Source: CAZOHN01 sp964579325 (lineage in GTDB: Bacteria; Pseudomonadota; Alphaproteobacteria; Rhodobacterales; Rhodobacteraceae). From it: 6,782 nt of DNA. A model generated the notes under the pieces. The model had not been told where the DNA came from, made no database searches, and saw only the letters and a list, made by a program, of their open reading frames with translations. Positions 1 to 5,464 of the stretch are shown piece by piece. Where the stretch lies: NCBI GenBank assembly GCA_964579325.1, contig CAZOHN010000196.1, positions 1 to 6,782 of the forward strand, given 5' to 3'. Positions within the stretch are counted from its first letter, which is position 1; each line of letters begins with the position of its first letter. A program made the position numbers and the translations under genes.

Positions 1-118
1 CCCCCCAAACCTTTCCCCCAGGTTAACGCTCAAACCAATCCCCAGCGAAATCAACACCTTGACCCCTCTGCTCAAGCTTGAGCATCCCCCCACCGGGTCG
101 CCGAACGGCCTCGGGTTG
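1..118. other. Intergenic DNA downstream of the sensor kinase operon
   Basis: This 118-base stretch follows the kinase stop codon on the minus strand. It contains no credible coding frame. It has C-rich runs near the left edge, a weak 5-bp inverted repeat (AACCT at 8-12, AGGTT at 20-24) and one perfect palindrome, listed separately. No GC stem followed by a T run was seen on the minus strand, so I cannot point to an intrinsic terminator for the operon; it may read on to the left or end by Rho. Confidence 0.6.
69..84. repeat. Perfect 16-bp palindrome
   Basis: TGCTCAAGCTTGAGCA is fully self-complementary (two 8-base arms, no spacer) and lies 34 bases beyond the kinase stop codon. No T run follows on either strand, so it does not look like an intrinsic terminator. 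A palindrome this exact could be an operator for a dimeric regulator or an RNA hairpin at the operon's 3' end. Function unknown. Confidence 0.5.
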
Positions 119-1093
119 TCACCCCGCGAAGCTGATCCGGAACCGCGCGCCCCGCTCCGACGGGACCAGCTCGATCCGCCCCCGGTGCGCCGCCAGCAGG
201 TTCCGCACGATGGTCAGCCCCATCCCCGTCCCGCCCCCCTCGCGGCGGGTCGTGAAGAACGGCTCGAACACCCGGCCCGCGTTCCCCGCGCTGATCCCCG
301 GCCCGTCGTCCGCCACCTCCAGCACCGCCCGCCCGCCGGTCTCGGTCGCGGCCAGCCGCACCTCCTGCGCCCCCTGCTCCGCCGCGTTCCGCAGCAGCTG
401 CCCCAGCACGATCTCCAGCCCCTCCGCCCCGATCGGCAGCGCCACCTCGCCCCCCGTCACCGAAACCCGCAGCCCCGGATGCTCCACCGTCAGCTCCGTC
501 AGCCGCGCCTGCCCCAGGTACCGCGCCTCCCGCGCGCTCGCCGCCGCCCGCAGCGCCGCCAGCTGCGCCTCGATCTGCCCCCGCGCCCCGTCGATCTCGC
601 CCACCAGCCGCGCATCGTCCTGCGAAAGCCCGCCGCCGTCCTGCATCAGCTCCACCGCCGCCCGGATCGCCGAGACCGGCGTCTTCAGCTCGTGGGTCAC
701 ATGGTCGGTATAGCTGCGGATCGTCGCCTCCCGGTCGCGCAGCGCCTCGGCCATCTCCATCACGCTCCGCGCGGTGGCGTGCAGCTCCCGCGTCCCGAAG
801 TGCCGCGGCGCCGGCGCAGCGCCCCCGTCCCGCACCGCCGTCGCATAGGCCTCCAGCGCCCGGATCGGCCGCAGCAGAAGCCGCACCAGCAACCAGCCCA
901 GAAGCGCGGTCGCCAGCAGGATCGCCGCCCCCAGCAGGTAGGCCGCGTTTCGAAAGCCGATCTCCGGTCCGAGGTATCGCAGCGCCACCAGCCCCGCGTA
1001 GGACAGCGCCAGCGTCCCCACCAGCGCACCCCCCAGCACGAAGCCGAGCGACGGCCGCCAGCGCCCGCGCCATTGGCCGCGCCACCAGTTCAC
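119..1093 (-). CDS. Two-transmembrane sensor histidine kinase
   Basis: A 324-residue membrane kinase that should autophosphorylate on His and pass the phosphate to the response regulator encoded just upstream. Visible in order: a short Trp/Arg-rich cytoplasmic start; membrane segment 1 (about 16-38); a loop of only about 13 residues; membrane segment 2 (about 52-74); a HAMP-like linker (about 75-125); the dimerisation/phosphoacceptor domain with H134-ELKTP; and an ATPase domain with N-box Asn236, G1 motif D262-D-G-P-G, F-box F276-E-P-F and glycine-rich GGGTGMGL (286-293). All catalytic motifs look intact. The start is taken as GTG at 1091-1093, sharing GTGA with the regulator stop codon; the frame stays open further upstream but only inside the regulator gene. 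With almost no periplasmic domain, the signal is probably sensed in the membrane or supplied by a partner such as the DUF4173 protein (inference). The H-box context resembles CreC, but that is not enough for a gene name. Confidence 0.93.
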   Translation of the reverse strand: MNWWRGQWRGRWRPSLGFVLGGALVGTLALSYAGLVALRYLGPEIGFRNAAYLLGAAILLATALLGWLLVRLLLRPIRALEAYATAVRDGGAAPAPRHFGTRELHATARSVMEMAEALRDREATIRSYTDHVTHELKTPVSAIRAAVELMQDGGGLSQDDARLVGEIDGARGQIEAQLAALRAAASAREARYLGQARLTELTVEHPGLRVSVTGGEVALPIGAEGLEIVLGQLLRNAAEQGAQEVRLAATETGGRAVLEVADDGPGISAGNAGRVFEPFFTTRREGGGTGMGLTIVRNLLAAHRGRIELVPSERGARFRISFAG

Positions 1094-1761
1094 GGCGCGG
1101 CCGCAAGCCGCACGCCCTGCCCGTGCAGCGACTCCACGGCATCGGGACACCCGGCCTCGGCCAGCTTGCGGCGCAGGTTCCGCAAGTGGCTGTCGAAGGT
1201 CCGGTCCGACACCTGGCTCCCGGCCCCCCAGATCGCGTCGATCAGCCGCCCCCGCGGCATCAGCCGCTGCGGCTGGGTCATCAGCAGGTCGAGCAGGCGG
1301 AACTCGGTTCCGGTCAGCACGACTTCCGTCTCGCCCACCCGGCACAGCCGCGCCTCGCGGTCGAGCGTCAGCGCCCCGTGGCGCAGCACCTGCCCGCGCG
1401 GCCCGGCGGCCCGCTTGAGGATCGCCCGCACCCGCGCCACCAGCTCGCGCGGGGAGAAGGGCTTGGTCACGTAGTCGTCGGCGCCAAGCTCCAGCCCGAC
1501 GATCCGGTCGATCTCGTCGTCGCGGGCGGTGAGGAACAGGATCGGCACCTCCGAGGTCGCGCGGATCCGACGGCAGACCTCGAAGCCGTCCATCTCGGGC
1601 AGACCCACGTCGAGCACGATCAGGTCGGGCGCCTCGCGCGCCGCATGGGTCAGGGCCTGCCGCCCGTCGGCTGCGGTAAGAACCGCGTGGCCCGCCCGCT
1701 CCAGCGCCAGCCGCACGAGGTCGCGCAGGCGGGGGTCGTCGTCGACGATCAGGATGCTCAT
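1090..1761 (-). CDS. OmpR/PhoB-family response regulator
   Basis: A 223-residue DNA-binding response regulator, partner of the kinase that follows. The receiver domain (about 1-115) has the acidic cluster D7-D8-D9, phosphoacceptor D51 in VLDVGLP, T78 and K100-P101, so it looks fully competent. The winged-helix output domain (about 125-220) includes the TGTEFRLLDLL segment and the recognition-helix region VSDRTFDSHLRNLRRKL (184-200), typical of the OmpR/PhoB class. The ATG at 1759-1761 overlaps the TGA of the DUF4173 gene (ATGA), and its own stop overlaps the kinase GTG. Longer upstream starts in this frame lie inside the DUF4173 gene and add no domain. Regulators of this class usually bind tandem direct repeats about 11 bp apart, and a perfect repeat of that kind lies upstream of the operon at 3319-3340. 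The nearest families are CreB/BaeR-like; the regulon is unknown. Confidence 0.95.
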   Translation of the reverse strand: MSILIVDDDPRLRDLVRLALERAGHAVLTAADGRQALTHAAREAPDLIVLDVGLPEMDGFEVCRRIRATSEVPILFLTARDDEIDRIVGLELGADDYVTKPFSPRELVARVRAILKRAAGPRGQVLRHGALTLDREARLCRVGETEVVLTGTEFRLLDLLMTQPQRLMPRGRLIDAIWGAGSQVSDRTFDSHLRNLRRKLAEAGCPDAVESLHGQGVRLAAAP

Positions 1762-3257
1762 CGCGGCGTCTCCGTCTGGCCGGTCGCGGGAAGATAGGGC
1801 GCGACACGGGCCTTGCGGAACCCCCAATCCCGCCACCCCTCGATCCGCCCGCCCGGTCCGATGCAGGCCGGCGACAGCAGGAACGATCGCAATCCGGCCG
1901 GAGCCTCGGCGAAGGCACGGGCGGCAGTCGGACCGAGGGTGCAGAGGTAGCCAACGTCGGTCCTCGCGAGCGCCGTGTTGTGGGCCGCGATCAGGCTGGC
2001 GAAGTTCACGAAGGCACAGAGGTAGAGCGTCGCGGTCCCCAGCGCGGCGCAGCGCAGCAGTAGCCACAGGTTCGACCGCGCCCGGGCCACCTGCCAGGCG
2101 GTCAGCGCCAGCCCCGCGGCCACAAGGAGCATCCAGACGGCGGCATGGGCGCGCAGGTAGGTCAGGCCGTAGACCCCGACATAGAGGTCGAGCCGCAGCA
2201 GCGCCGAGAGCGTCAGCGCCACGTTCTGCCCGAGCCAGAGCAGCATCAGCGGGCGGATCAGGCGGTGTTCCCCGAGGTAGGGCCGCGCCGCCACCGCGAA
2301 GGCGCCCGCCAGCAGCGCGGTCGCGAGCAGAGGATAGGCGCCGCGATGGGCGTAGCTGGCGTAGGACATCCCCTCGGGCAGCGCCGCGCCACCCGCGAAG
2401 ATCGACAGGTCGAGGACAGTCTGCAGGCCGATCAGGAGGTTGAACATCATCAGCGCGCGCAGCGTCGAGGCGGCGTTGATCCCCAGTCCGGGGAGCGCCC
2501 TCCCGCCTCCGAAGTCCGGCAGTTGCCCCGGGCGCGGAACCGGGTCGAGTACCGGCCAGAGGGCAAGGCCGATCCCGGTCCAGAACAGGGTTCGGCCCGG
2601 CAGGTCGCCGGCATCGAGGCGGACCTCGAAAAGGCGGGCGATGAGCGGGTTTGCGTCCATCAGCAGCGATGCGAAGACGAGCGTCCCGCCCAGAGGGAAG
2701 GCCCAGGCCCGAAGGAACCGGCGCAGGGGCGACAGGCCCGCGCCCTCGACGCCTCGGGCAAGCCGAAGCGACTGCAGCCCGCCCATTGCCGCCGCCAACC
2801 CGGCGAAAGGCAAGCGGCGCAGAAGGGCGAGCGCGGCACCGGCGAGACCGGCGGCGCCGGCGCCCGGCATCCGCGCCCAGACCACTCCGGCGGCCGTGGC
2901 AGCTGCCAGGAAAGCGAGGGACAGCGGTTGCAGATGCTCGACGACCGGCAGCGCGCCGAGGAGGACAAGCCCGGCGGGGCCCGCGAGCCGGCGCAGCGGC
3001 CGGACATCATGGCAGGCCGCCGCGACAAGGGCGGCGGCGAAGACCGCGAGCGAGACCCCGACGGCCTGCCGCCAGAACAGCAGGTCGGCCAGCGTCAGAA
3101 GCGCGACAAGGGCTGCCAGCCGTCCGGAGAGCGGGGCGTATCGGGCTGCGCGACCCTCGGTACCGGCCCCGCCCCCCGATCCGTCCGCGATATCGAGAAG
3201 CCGTCGTTCGCGCACGAGCCGGCGCGAAAATCCCCCGTGGCCAAGGTCTTGGGTCAT
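1758..3257 (-). CDS. DUF4173-type polytopic membrane protein
   Basis: A 499-residue inner-membrane protein, first gene of the operon. A polar N-terminus (1-45) precedes roughly ten hydrophobic segments, near 47-62, 65-82, 95-130 (probably two), 187-207, 224-240, 265-290, 308-325, 335-353, 372-390 and 397-420. A polar C-terminal tail (about 421-499) has Cys439 and Cys465. The central motif SYASYAHRGAYPL (299-311 region) and the following membrane segments match my memory of the DUF4173/DUF4153 family, whose biochemical function is not established. The ATG at 3255-3257 is supported by a GGAGGA site four bases upstream. The stop overlaps the response regulator start (ATGA). Tight coupling to a kinase with a very small sensor loop suggests an accessory or signal-transmitting role like membrane partners of other two-component systems (inference). 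Family assignment is from recall, not a search. Confidence 0.85.
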   Translation of the reverse strand: MTQDLGHGGFSRRLVRERRLLDIADGSGGGAGTEGRAARYAPLSGRLAALVALLTLADLLFWRQAVGVSLAVFAAALVAAACHDVRPLRRLAGPAGLVLLGALPVVEHLQPLSLAFLAAATAAGVVWARMPGAGAAGLAGAALALLRRLPFAGLAAAMGGLQSLRLARGVEGAGLSPLRRFLRAWAFPLGGTLVFASLLMDANPLIARLFEVRLDAGDLPGRTLFWTGIGLALWPVLDPVPRPGQLPDFGGGRALPGLGINAASTLRALMMFNLLIGLQTVLDLSIFAGGAALPEGMSYASYAHRGAYPLLATALLAGAFAVAARPYLGEHRLIRPLMLLWLGQNVALTLSALLRLDLYVGVYGLTYLRAHAAVWMLLVAAGLALTAWQVARARSNLWLLLRCAALGTATLYLCAFVNFASLIAAHNTALARTDVGYLCTLGPTAARAFAEAPAGLRSFLLSPACIGPGGRIEGWRDWGFRKARVAPYLPATGQTETPR

Positions 3258-3261
3258 GCTG

Positions 3262-3267
3262 TCCTCC
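3262..3267 (-). promoter_or_regulatory. Shine-Dalgarno site of the DUF4173 operon
   Basis: On the minus strand GGAGGA ends four bases before the ATG at 3257, a strong and well-placed ribosome binding site that decides this start codon. Confidence 0.8.
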
Positions 3268-3268
3268 G

Positions 3269-3291
3269 TCGCATCTGCCGACCGGATGCGA
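3269..3291 (-). repeat. 7-bp inverted repeat just upstream of the operon's ribosome site
   Basis: Arms TCGCATC (3269-3275) and GATGCGA (3285-3291) are separated by 9 bases and end one base from the GGAGGA site. In the minus-strand message they would form a stem-loop next to the ribosome binding site; as DNA they could be an operator. No promoter hexamers could be placed with confidence between here and the 11-mer repeat, so it is not certain that the element is transcribed. Confidence 0.5.
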
Positions 3292-3318
3292 TGGTGCCGT
3301 CGCAGGGCAGGGTCACCG

Positions 3319-3340
3319 CGCGTGCAGAACGCGTGCAGAA
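3319..3340 (-). promoter_or_regulatory. Perfect tandem 11-bp repeat, candidate response-regulator site
   Basis: CGCGTGCAGAA occurs twice head to tail with no gap (3319-3329 and 3330-3340). Read toward the operon it is TTCTG-N6-TTCTG with an 11-base period, about 61 bases before the DUF4173 start codon. OmpR/PhoB-family regulators bind direct repeats with this period, for example the PhoB box and the CreB tag TTCAC-N6-TTCAC. The likely reading is autoregulation by the operon's own regulator. Position and period are seen; regulator identity is inferred. Confidence 0.6.
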
Positions 3341-3376
3341 GCCGCCCGTGCCTCGTCGGAGGCGATGATTCCCGCG

Positions 3377-3398
3377 GTGTGGGCCTTTTTCACCACAC
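3377..3398. repeat. Inverted repeat in the divergent control region
   Basis: GTGTGG (3377-3382) and CCACAC (3393-3398) form 6-bp arms around a 10-base centre containing five T's. It lies between the tandem 11-mer and the CtrA-type box, so it could be an operator shared by the two divergent units. The T run sits in the loop rather than after the stem, so it is not a terminator. Modest arm length makes a chance occurrence possible. Confidence 0.35.
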
Positions 3399-3455
3399 TC
3401 GGACGCAAGCGATCCGCGCGCGAATCACCGGACCTTGCGCTGCGCCGAACCGGCG

Positions 3456-3471
3456 TTAACCTTTCGTTAAC
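3456..3471 (+). promoter_or_regulatory. CtrA-type binding box upstream of the Hint gene
   Basis: TTAA (3456-3459), seven bases, then TTAAC (3467-3471) is an exact match to the full CtrA consensus TTAA-N7-TTAAC of alphaproteobacteria. It can also be read as two GTTAAC palindromes five bases apart. An A/T stretch with TAATAA (3474-3479) follows at once and could serve as a -10 element; no separate -35 hexamer is evident, as is usual for activator-dependent promoters. The box ends 28 bases before the ATG of the Hint gene and about 200 bases from the divergent operon, so the Hint gene is the likely target. Control by CtrA is inferred from the motif. Confidence 0.65.
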
Positions 3472-3483
3472 AATAATAAACGC

Positions 3484-3490
3484 AGGCGGG
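3484..3490 (+). promoter_or_regulatory. Probable ribosome binding site of the Hint gene
   Basis: AGGCGGG lies nine bases before the ATG at 3500-3502 and six before the adjoining GTG at 3497-3499. It is an imperfect Shine-Dalgarno match and does not decide firmly between the two starts, which differ by one residue. Confidence 0.4.
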
Positions 3491-3499
3491 TGACGGGTG

Positions 3500-4585
3500 A
3501 TGGGAGCGGGCTATCGCGGCACGTACGTGATTTCATGGGCGCAGACCGAGATCGACGGGGTAGCCGAGGCACCTCCCGAGGCGCTCGGCATGGAATCGGT
3601 CTGGTCATGGTCGGGTGAGGCGATCCGGGTCGACGGCCCGGGGCACGCACTGCCTCTCGGAACGCCCCAGGGGACCACCGACCTCTATCGCCACGCCCGG
3701 GAAGGCGCGCGTCGGCTGATCGCCACGGCGCTCGGATACGGCACGGCCGGCTGGGCCGAGGTCGATGAACCGCATCGGCCGGTCGGCGGGTCGACCGGCT
3801 TCACCGTGACAGACGGGCACCGCCGCCACGACATCGAGGTCGTGCAGGTACCGGGCCGCAATGCGCCCCTGCTGGTCTTCGTCGACGGAATGCCCCCGCG
3901 CGGGAGCGATCTCTGGGTCGTCAGCCTCGCGATGGGCGACGTGACCGCGGCACAGGCCGGCCGGGACGCTGCCCGGGGCGTCATCTGCTTCACGACCGGC
4001 ACGGCGATCCGCGCGGAGACGGGCGCGCTTGCGGTCGAGACGCTCCGGGTCGGCGACCGGATCGTGACGCGCGACAGCGGCCTGCAGGAAATCGTCTGGA
4101 TCGGCAGCCGCCGGATCACCGGCGCGCGGATGCACGCGATGCCGCAGTTGCGGCCGATCCGGTTTCGCGCCGGCGCGTTGGGGATGGACCAGCCCGACGC
4201 GGACCTCGTGGTGTCGCCGCAGCACCGGGTCCTTGTGCGCGGCGGCACGGCGATGGCGCTGTTCCGCACCGACGAGGTTCTGGTCGCGGCGGCCGATCTC
4301 GTGAACGACCGCACCATCGTGCGCGACCACGCGCTGCGCGAGACGACCTACATCCACCTCATGACCGAGCGGCACGAGGTGCTCTGGGCCAACGGTGTCG
4401 CGACCGAGAGCTTCCATCCCGCGGGCGCAGACCTCGACAGCCTCGCGCCCGAGGCACGGGCCTCGCTCGGGGCATTGATGCCAGAACTTCTGGACACGCC
4501 CGATGCCTACGGCGCCTACGCCCGCCGGACGCTGAACGCCGCAGAGGCCGCGATGCTCCGGGTCGACGACGTCGGGCGTCACTGA
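3500..4585 (+). CDS. Hint (Hedgehog/intein) domain protein
   Basis: A 361-residue protein of the Hint_2-containing type common in Rhodobacterales. Residues 1-160 form an uncharacterised N-terminal region (GTYVISWAQTEIDG, later WSWSGEAIRVDG) that looks beta-rich and has no signal peptide or membrane segment. The Hint domain spans about 161-312: it opens with VIC163FTTGTAI, whose Cys matches the usual nucleophile, continues with VETLRVGDRIVT (179-190), a block-B-like VVSPQH242RVLV, and ends with YIHLMTERHEVLWANGVATESFHPAG (284-309), which I give by its key residues His292 and His306. Known Hint domains cut or rearrange the peptide bond before the first Cys, so this protein might release its N-terminal part; that is inference, and many bacterial Hint_2 proteins are untested. 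No RTX repeats are seen. ATG at 3500 is preferred over the adjacent GTG at 3497. It ends tail to tail with rlmJ (7-base overlap) and has a CtrA-type box upstream. Confidence 0.88.
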   Translation: MGAGYRGTYVISWAQTEIDGVAEAPPEALGMESVWSWSGEAIRVDGPGHALPLGTPQGTTDLYRHAREGARRLIATALGYGTAGWAEVDEPHRPVGGSTGFTVTDGHRRHDIEVVQVPGRNAPLLVFVDGMPPRGSDLWVVSLAMGDVTAAQAGRDAARGVICFTTGTAIRAETGALAVETLRVGDRIVTRDSGLQEIVWIGSRRITGARMHAMPQLRPIRFRAGALGMDQPDADLVVSPQHRVLVRGGTAMALFRTDEVLVAAADLVNDRTIVRDHALRETTYIHLMTERHEVLWANGVATESFHPAGADLDSLAPEARASLGALMPELLDTPDAYGAYARRTLNAAEAAMLRVDDVGRH

Positions 4586-5349
4586 CCGTCGAGCAAGAAT
4601 CCGTAGGGCAGGTTCACGCCGATCAGGCCCGACCCGGTCATCCCCCGGCCGTCCCTCCTGCCGTCACCCTTGCCCTTGCCGAGGTCGAAGCGGACTTCGT
4701 TGCGGGCATGGGGCAATGCCGCGAAGCCCTTCGCCAGCGCCTCGTGCCGCGCATCGGGCAGGAGCGGATACCACACCAGGACGACCGCCTCGGGCCATTT
4801 CGACAGCAGCCTTGAGACAAAGGCGGGGACAGTGTCGTAGTCGGACTTCACCTCGTAGGACGGGTCGATGAGCACGAGGCCCTTGCGCGGGTTGGGCGGC
4901 GAAAGCGCCAGCACCCCCTCGAACCCGTCGCGCCGGTGGAGTGCAACCTCGGGGCCGCCGGCCGGGACGCCGCCGAACGCGGCCCGCAGAGCGCGATACT
5001 CGGCCGGGTGCAGCTCCATCAGGACGAGCCTGTCCTGCGGTCGCAGGAGGTGCCACGCGACGAAGGGCGAGCCGGGGTAGGCGTCGGGACCGTGGGCGGC
5101 GCGGGTGGCGGCGACGGCATCGGCATAGGGCCCGGGCGGCAGCGCGGCCCGGCCGATGCCCAGTGCCGCCTCGCCGGTCTTGACGGCCTCGGGAGAGGAC
5201 AGATCGTAAAGACCGCGCCCGCCATGCGTCTCCATCACCGTGATCCCGCGCGACTTCACGGTCAGCGCCGCGATCAGCCGTGCAAGCGCTGCGTGCTTGT
5301 GCAGGTCTGCCGCGTTTCCGGCGTGATAGGCGTGCTGGTAGGAGAGCAT
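4579..5349 (-). CDS. rlmJ: 23S rRNA (adenine2030-N6)-methyltransferase RlmJ
   Basis: A 256-residue S-adenosylmethionine-dependent enzyme that methylates N6 of A2030 (E. coli numbering) in 23S rRNA. The N-terminal signature MLSYQHAYHAGNAADLHKH matches E. coli RlmJ closely and keeps Tyr4, His6 and Lys18. The SAM-binding strand METHGGRGLYDL (39-50), the YPGSP segment (91-95), ELHPAEY (112-118) and catalytic motif IDPSYEVKSDY (161-171) follow; the motif is DPSY rather than the DPPY of E. coli. WYPLL (193-197) and RGMTGSGLIGVNLPYG (235-250) also fit. The protein stops soon after that last segment, about 25 residues short of the roughly 280-residue E. coli enzyme, and carries a Gly/Lys/Arg-rich stretch at 224-235. 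The ATG at 5347-5349 is set by the conserved N-terminus. It has no good ribosome site, and its promoter suggests a leaderless message. Its last seven bases overlap the convergent Hint gene. Confidence 0.95.
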   Translation of the reverse strand: MLSYQHAYHAGNAADLHKHAALARLIAALTVKSRGITVMETHGGRGLYDLSSPEAVKTGEAALGIGRAALPPGPYADAVAATRAAHGPDAYPGSPFVAWHLLRPQDRLVLMELHPAEYRALRAAFGGVPAGGPEVALHRRDGFEGVLALSPPNPRKGLVLIDPSYEVKSDYDTVPAFVSRLLSKWPEAVVLVWYPLLPDARHEALAKGFAALPHARNEVRFDLGKGKGDGRRDGRGMTGSGLIGVNLPYGFLLDGQ

Positions 5350-5355
5350 GGCCCC

Positions 5356-5384
5356 GGTCTAGGCGAGGCACGGACCATGCTCAA
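5356..5384 (-). promoter_or_regulatory. Probable rlmJ promoter giving a leaderless message
   Basis: On the minus strand TTGAGC (5384-5379), 17 bases, then TAGACC (5361-5356) forms a sigma-70-type promoter of the CTAGA style. The -10 element ends six bases before the A of the rlmJ ATG, so transcription should start at or within a base or two of the start codon. This agrees with the lack of a clear Shine-Dalgarno site. Confidence 0.6.
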
Positions 5385-5404
5385 GCGCCATGCGCGGCAA
5401 CTGC

Positions 5405-5433
5405 TTGCGGGGAGGGTCGCTGCGCCCGATACT
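5405..5433 (+). promoter_or_regulatory. Possible promoter of the enolase-superfamily gene
   Basis: TTGCGG (5405-5410), a 17-base spacer and GATACT (5428-5433) would start transcription near 5440, about 25 bases before the ATG at 5465. The spacing is ideal but both hexamers are partial matches. It lies in the 115-base divergent gap shared with rlmJ. Confidence 0.4.
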
Positions 5434-5464
5434 CGTCGCCGCGCCACGCTCCCCGAGACCCCCC

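Noticed and set aside
59..1474. Long plus-strand open frame opposite the kinase and regulator
   Set aside because: The protein is Arg/Pro/His-rich with no motif and lies antisense to two genes with complete catalytic motifs; it is a by-product of high G+C.
1094..1954. N-terminal extension of the kinase reading frame
   Set aside because: The extension lies wholly inside the regulator and membrane protein genes and is Arg/Pro-rich; the GTG at 1093 gives the standard coupled start.
2145..3368. Plus-strand open frames opposite the DUF4173 gene
   Set aside because: Low-complexity Arg/Gln/Gly-rich translations without domains, while the minus strand encodes clear membrane helices.
3377..3398. Inverted repeat with T5 read as a terminator
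   Set aside because: The T run is in the loop, not after the stem, and no transcript should end here between divergent promoters.
5390..5464. Earlier start for the enolase-superfamily protein
   Set aside because: The added 25 residues are outside the conserved fold, and the possible promoter at 5405-5433 lies within them.
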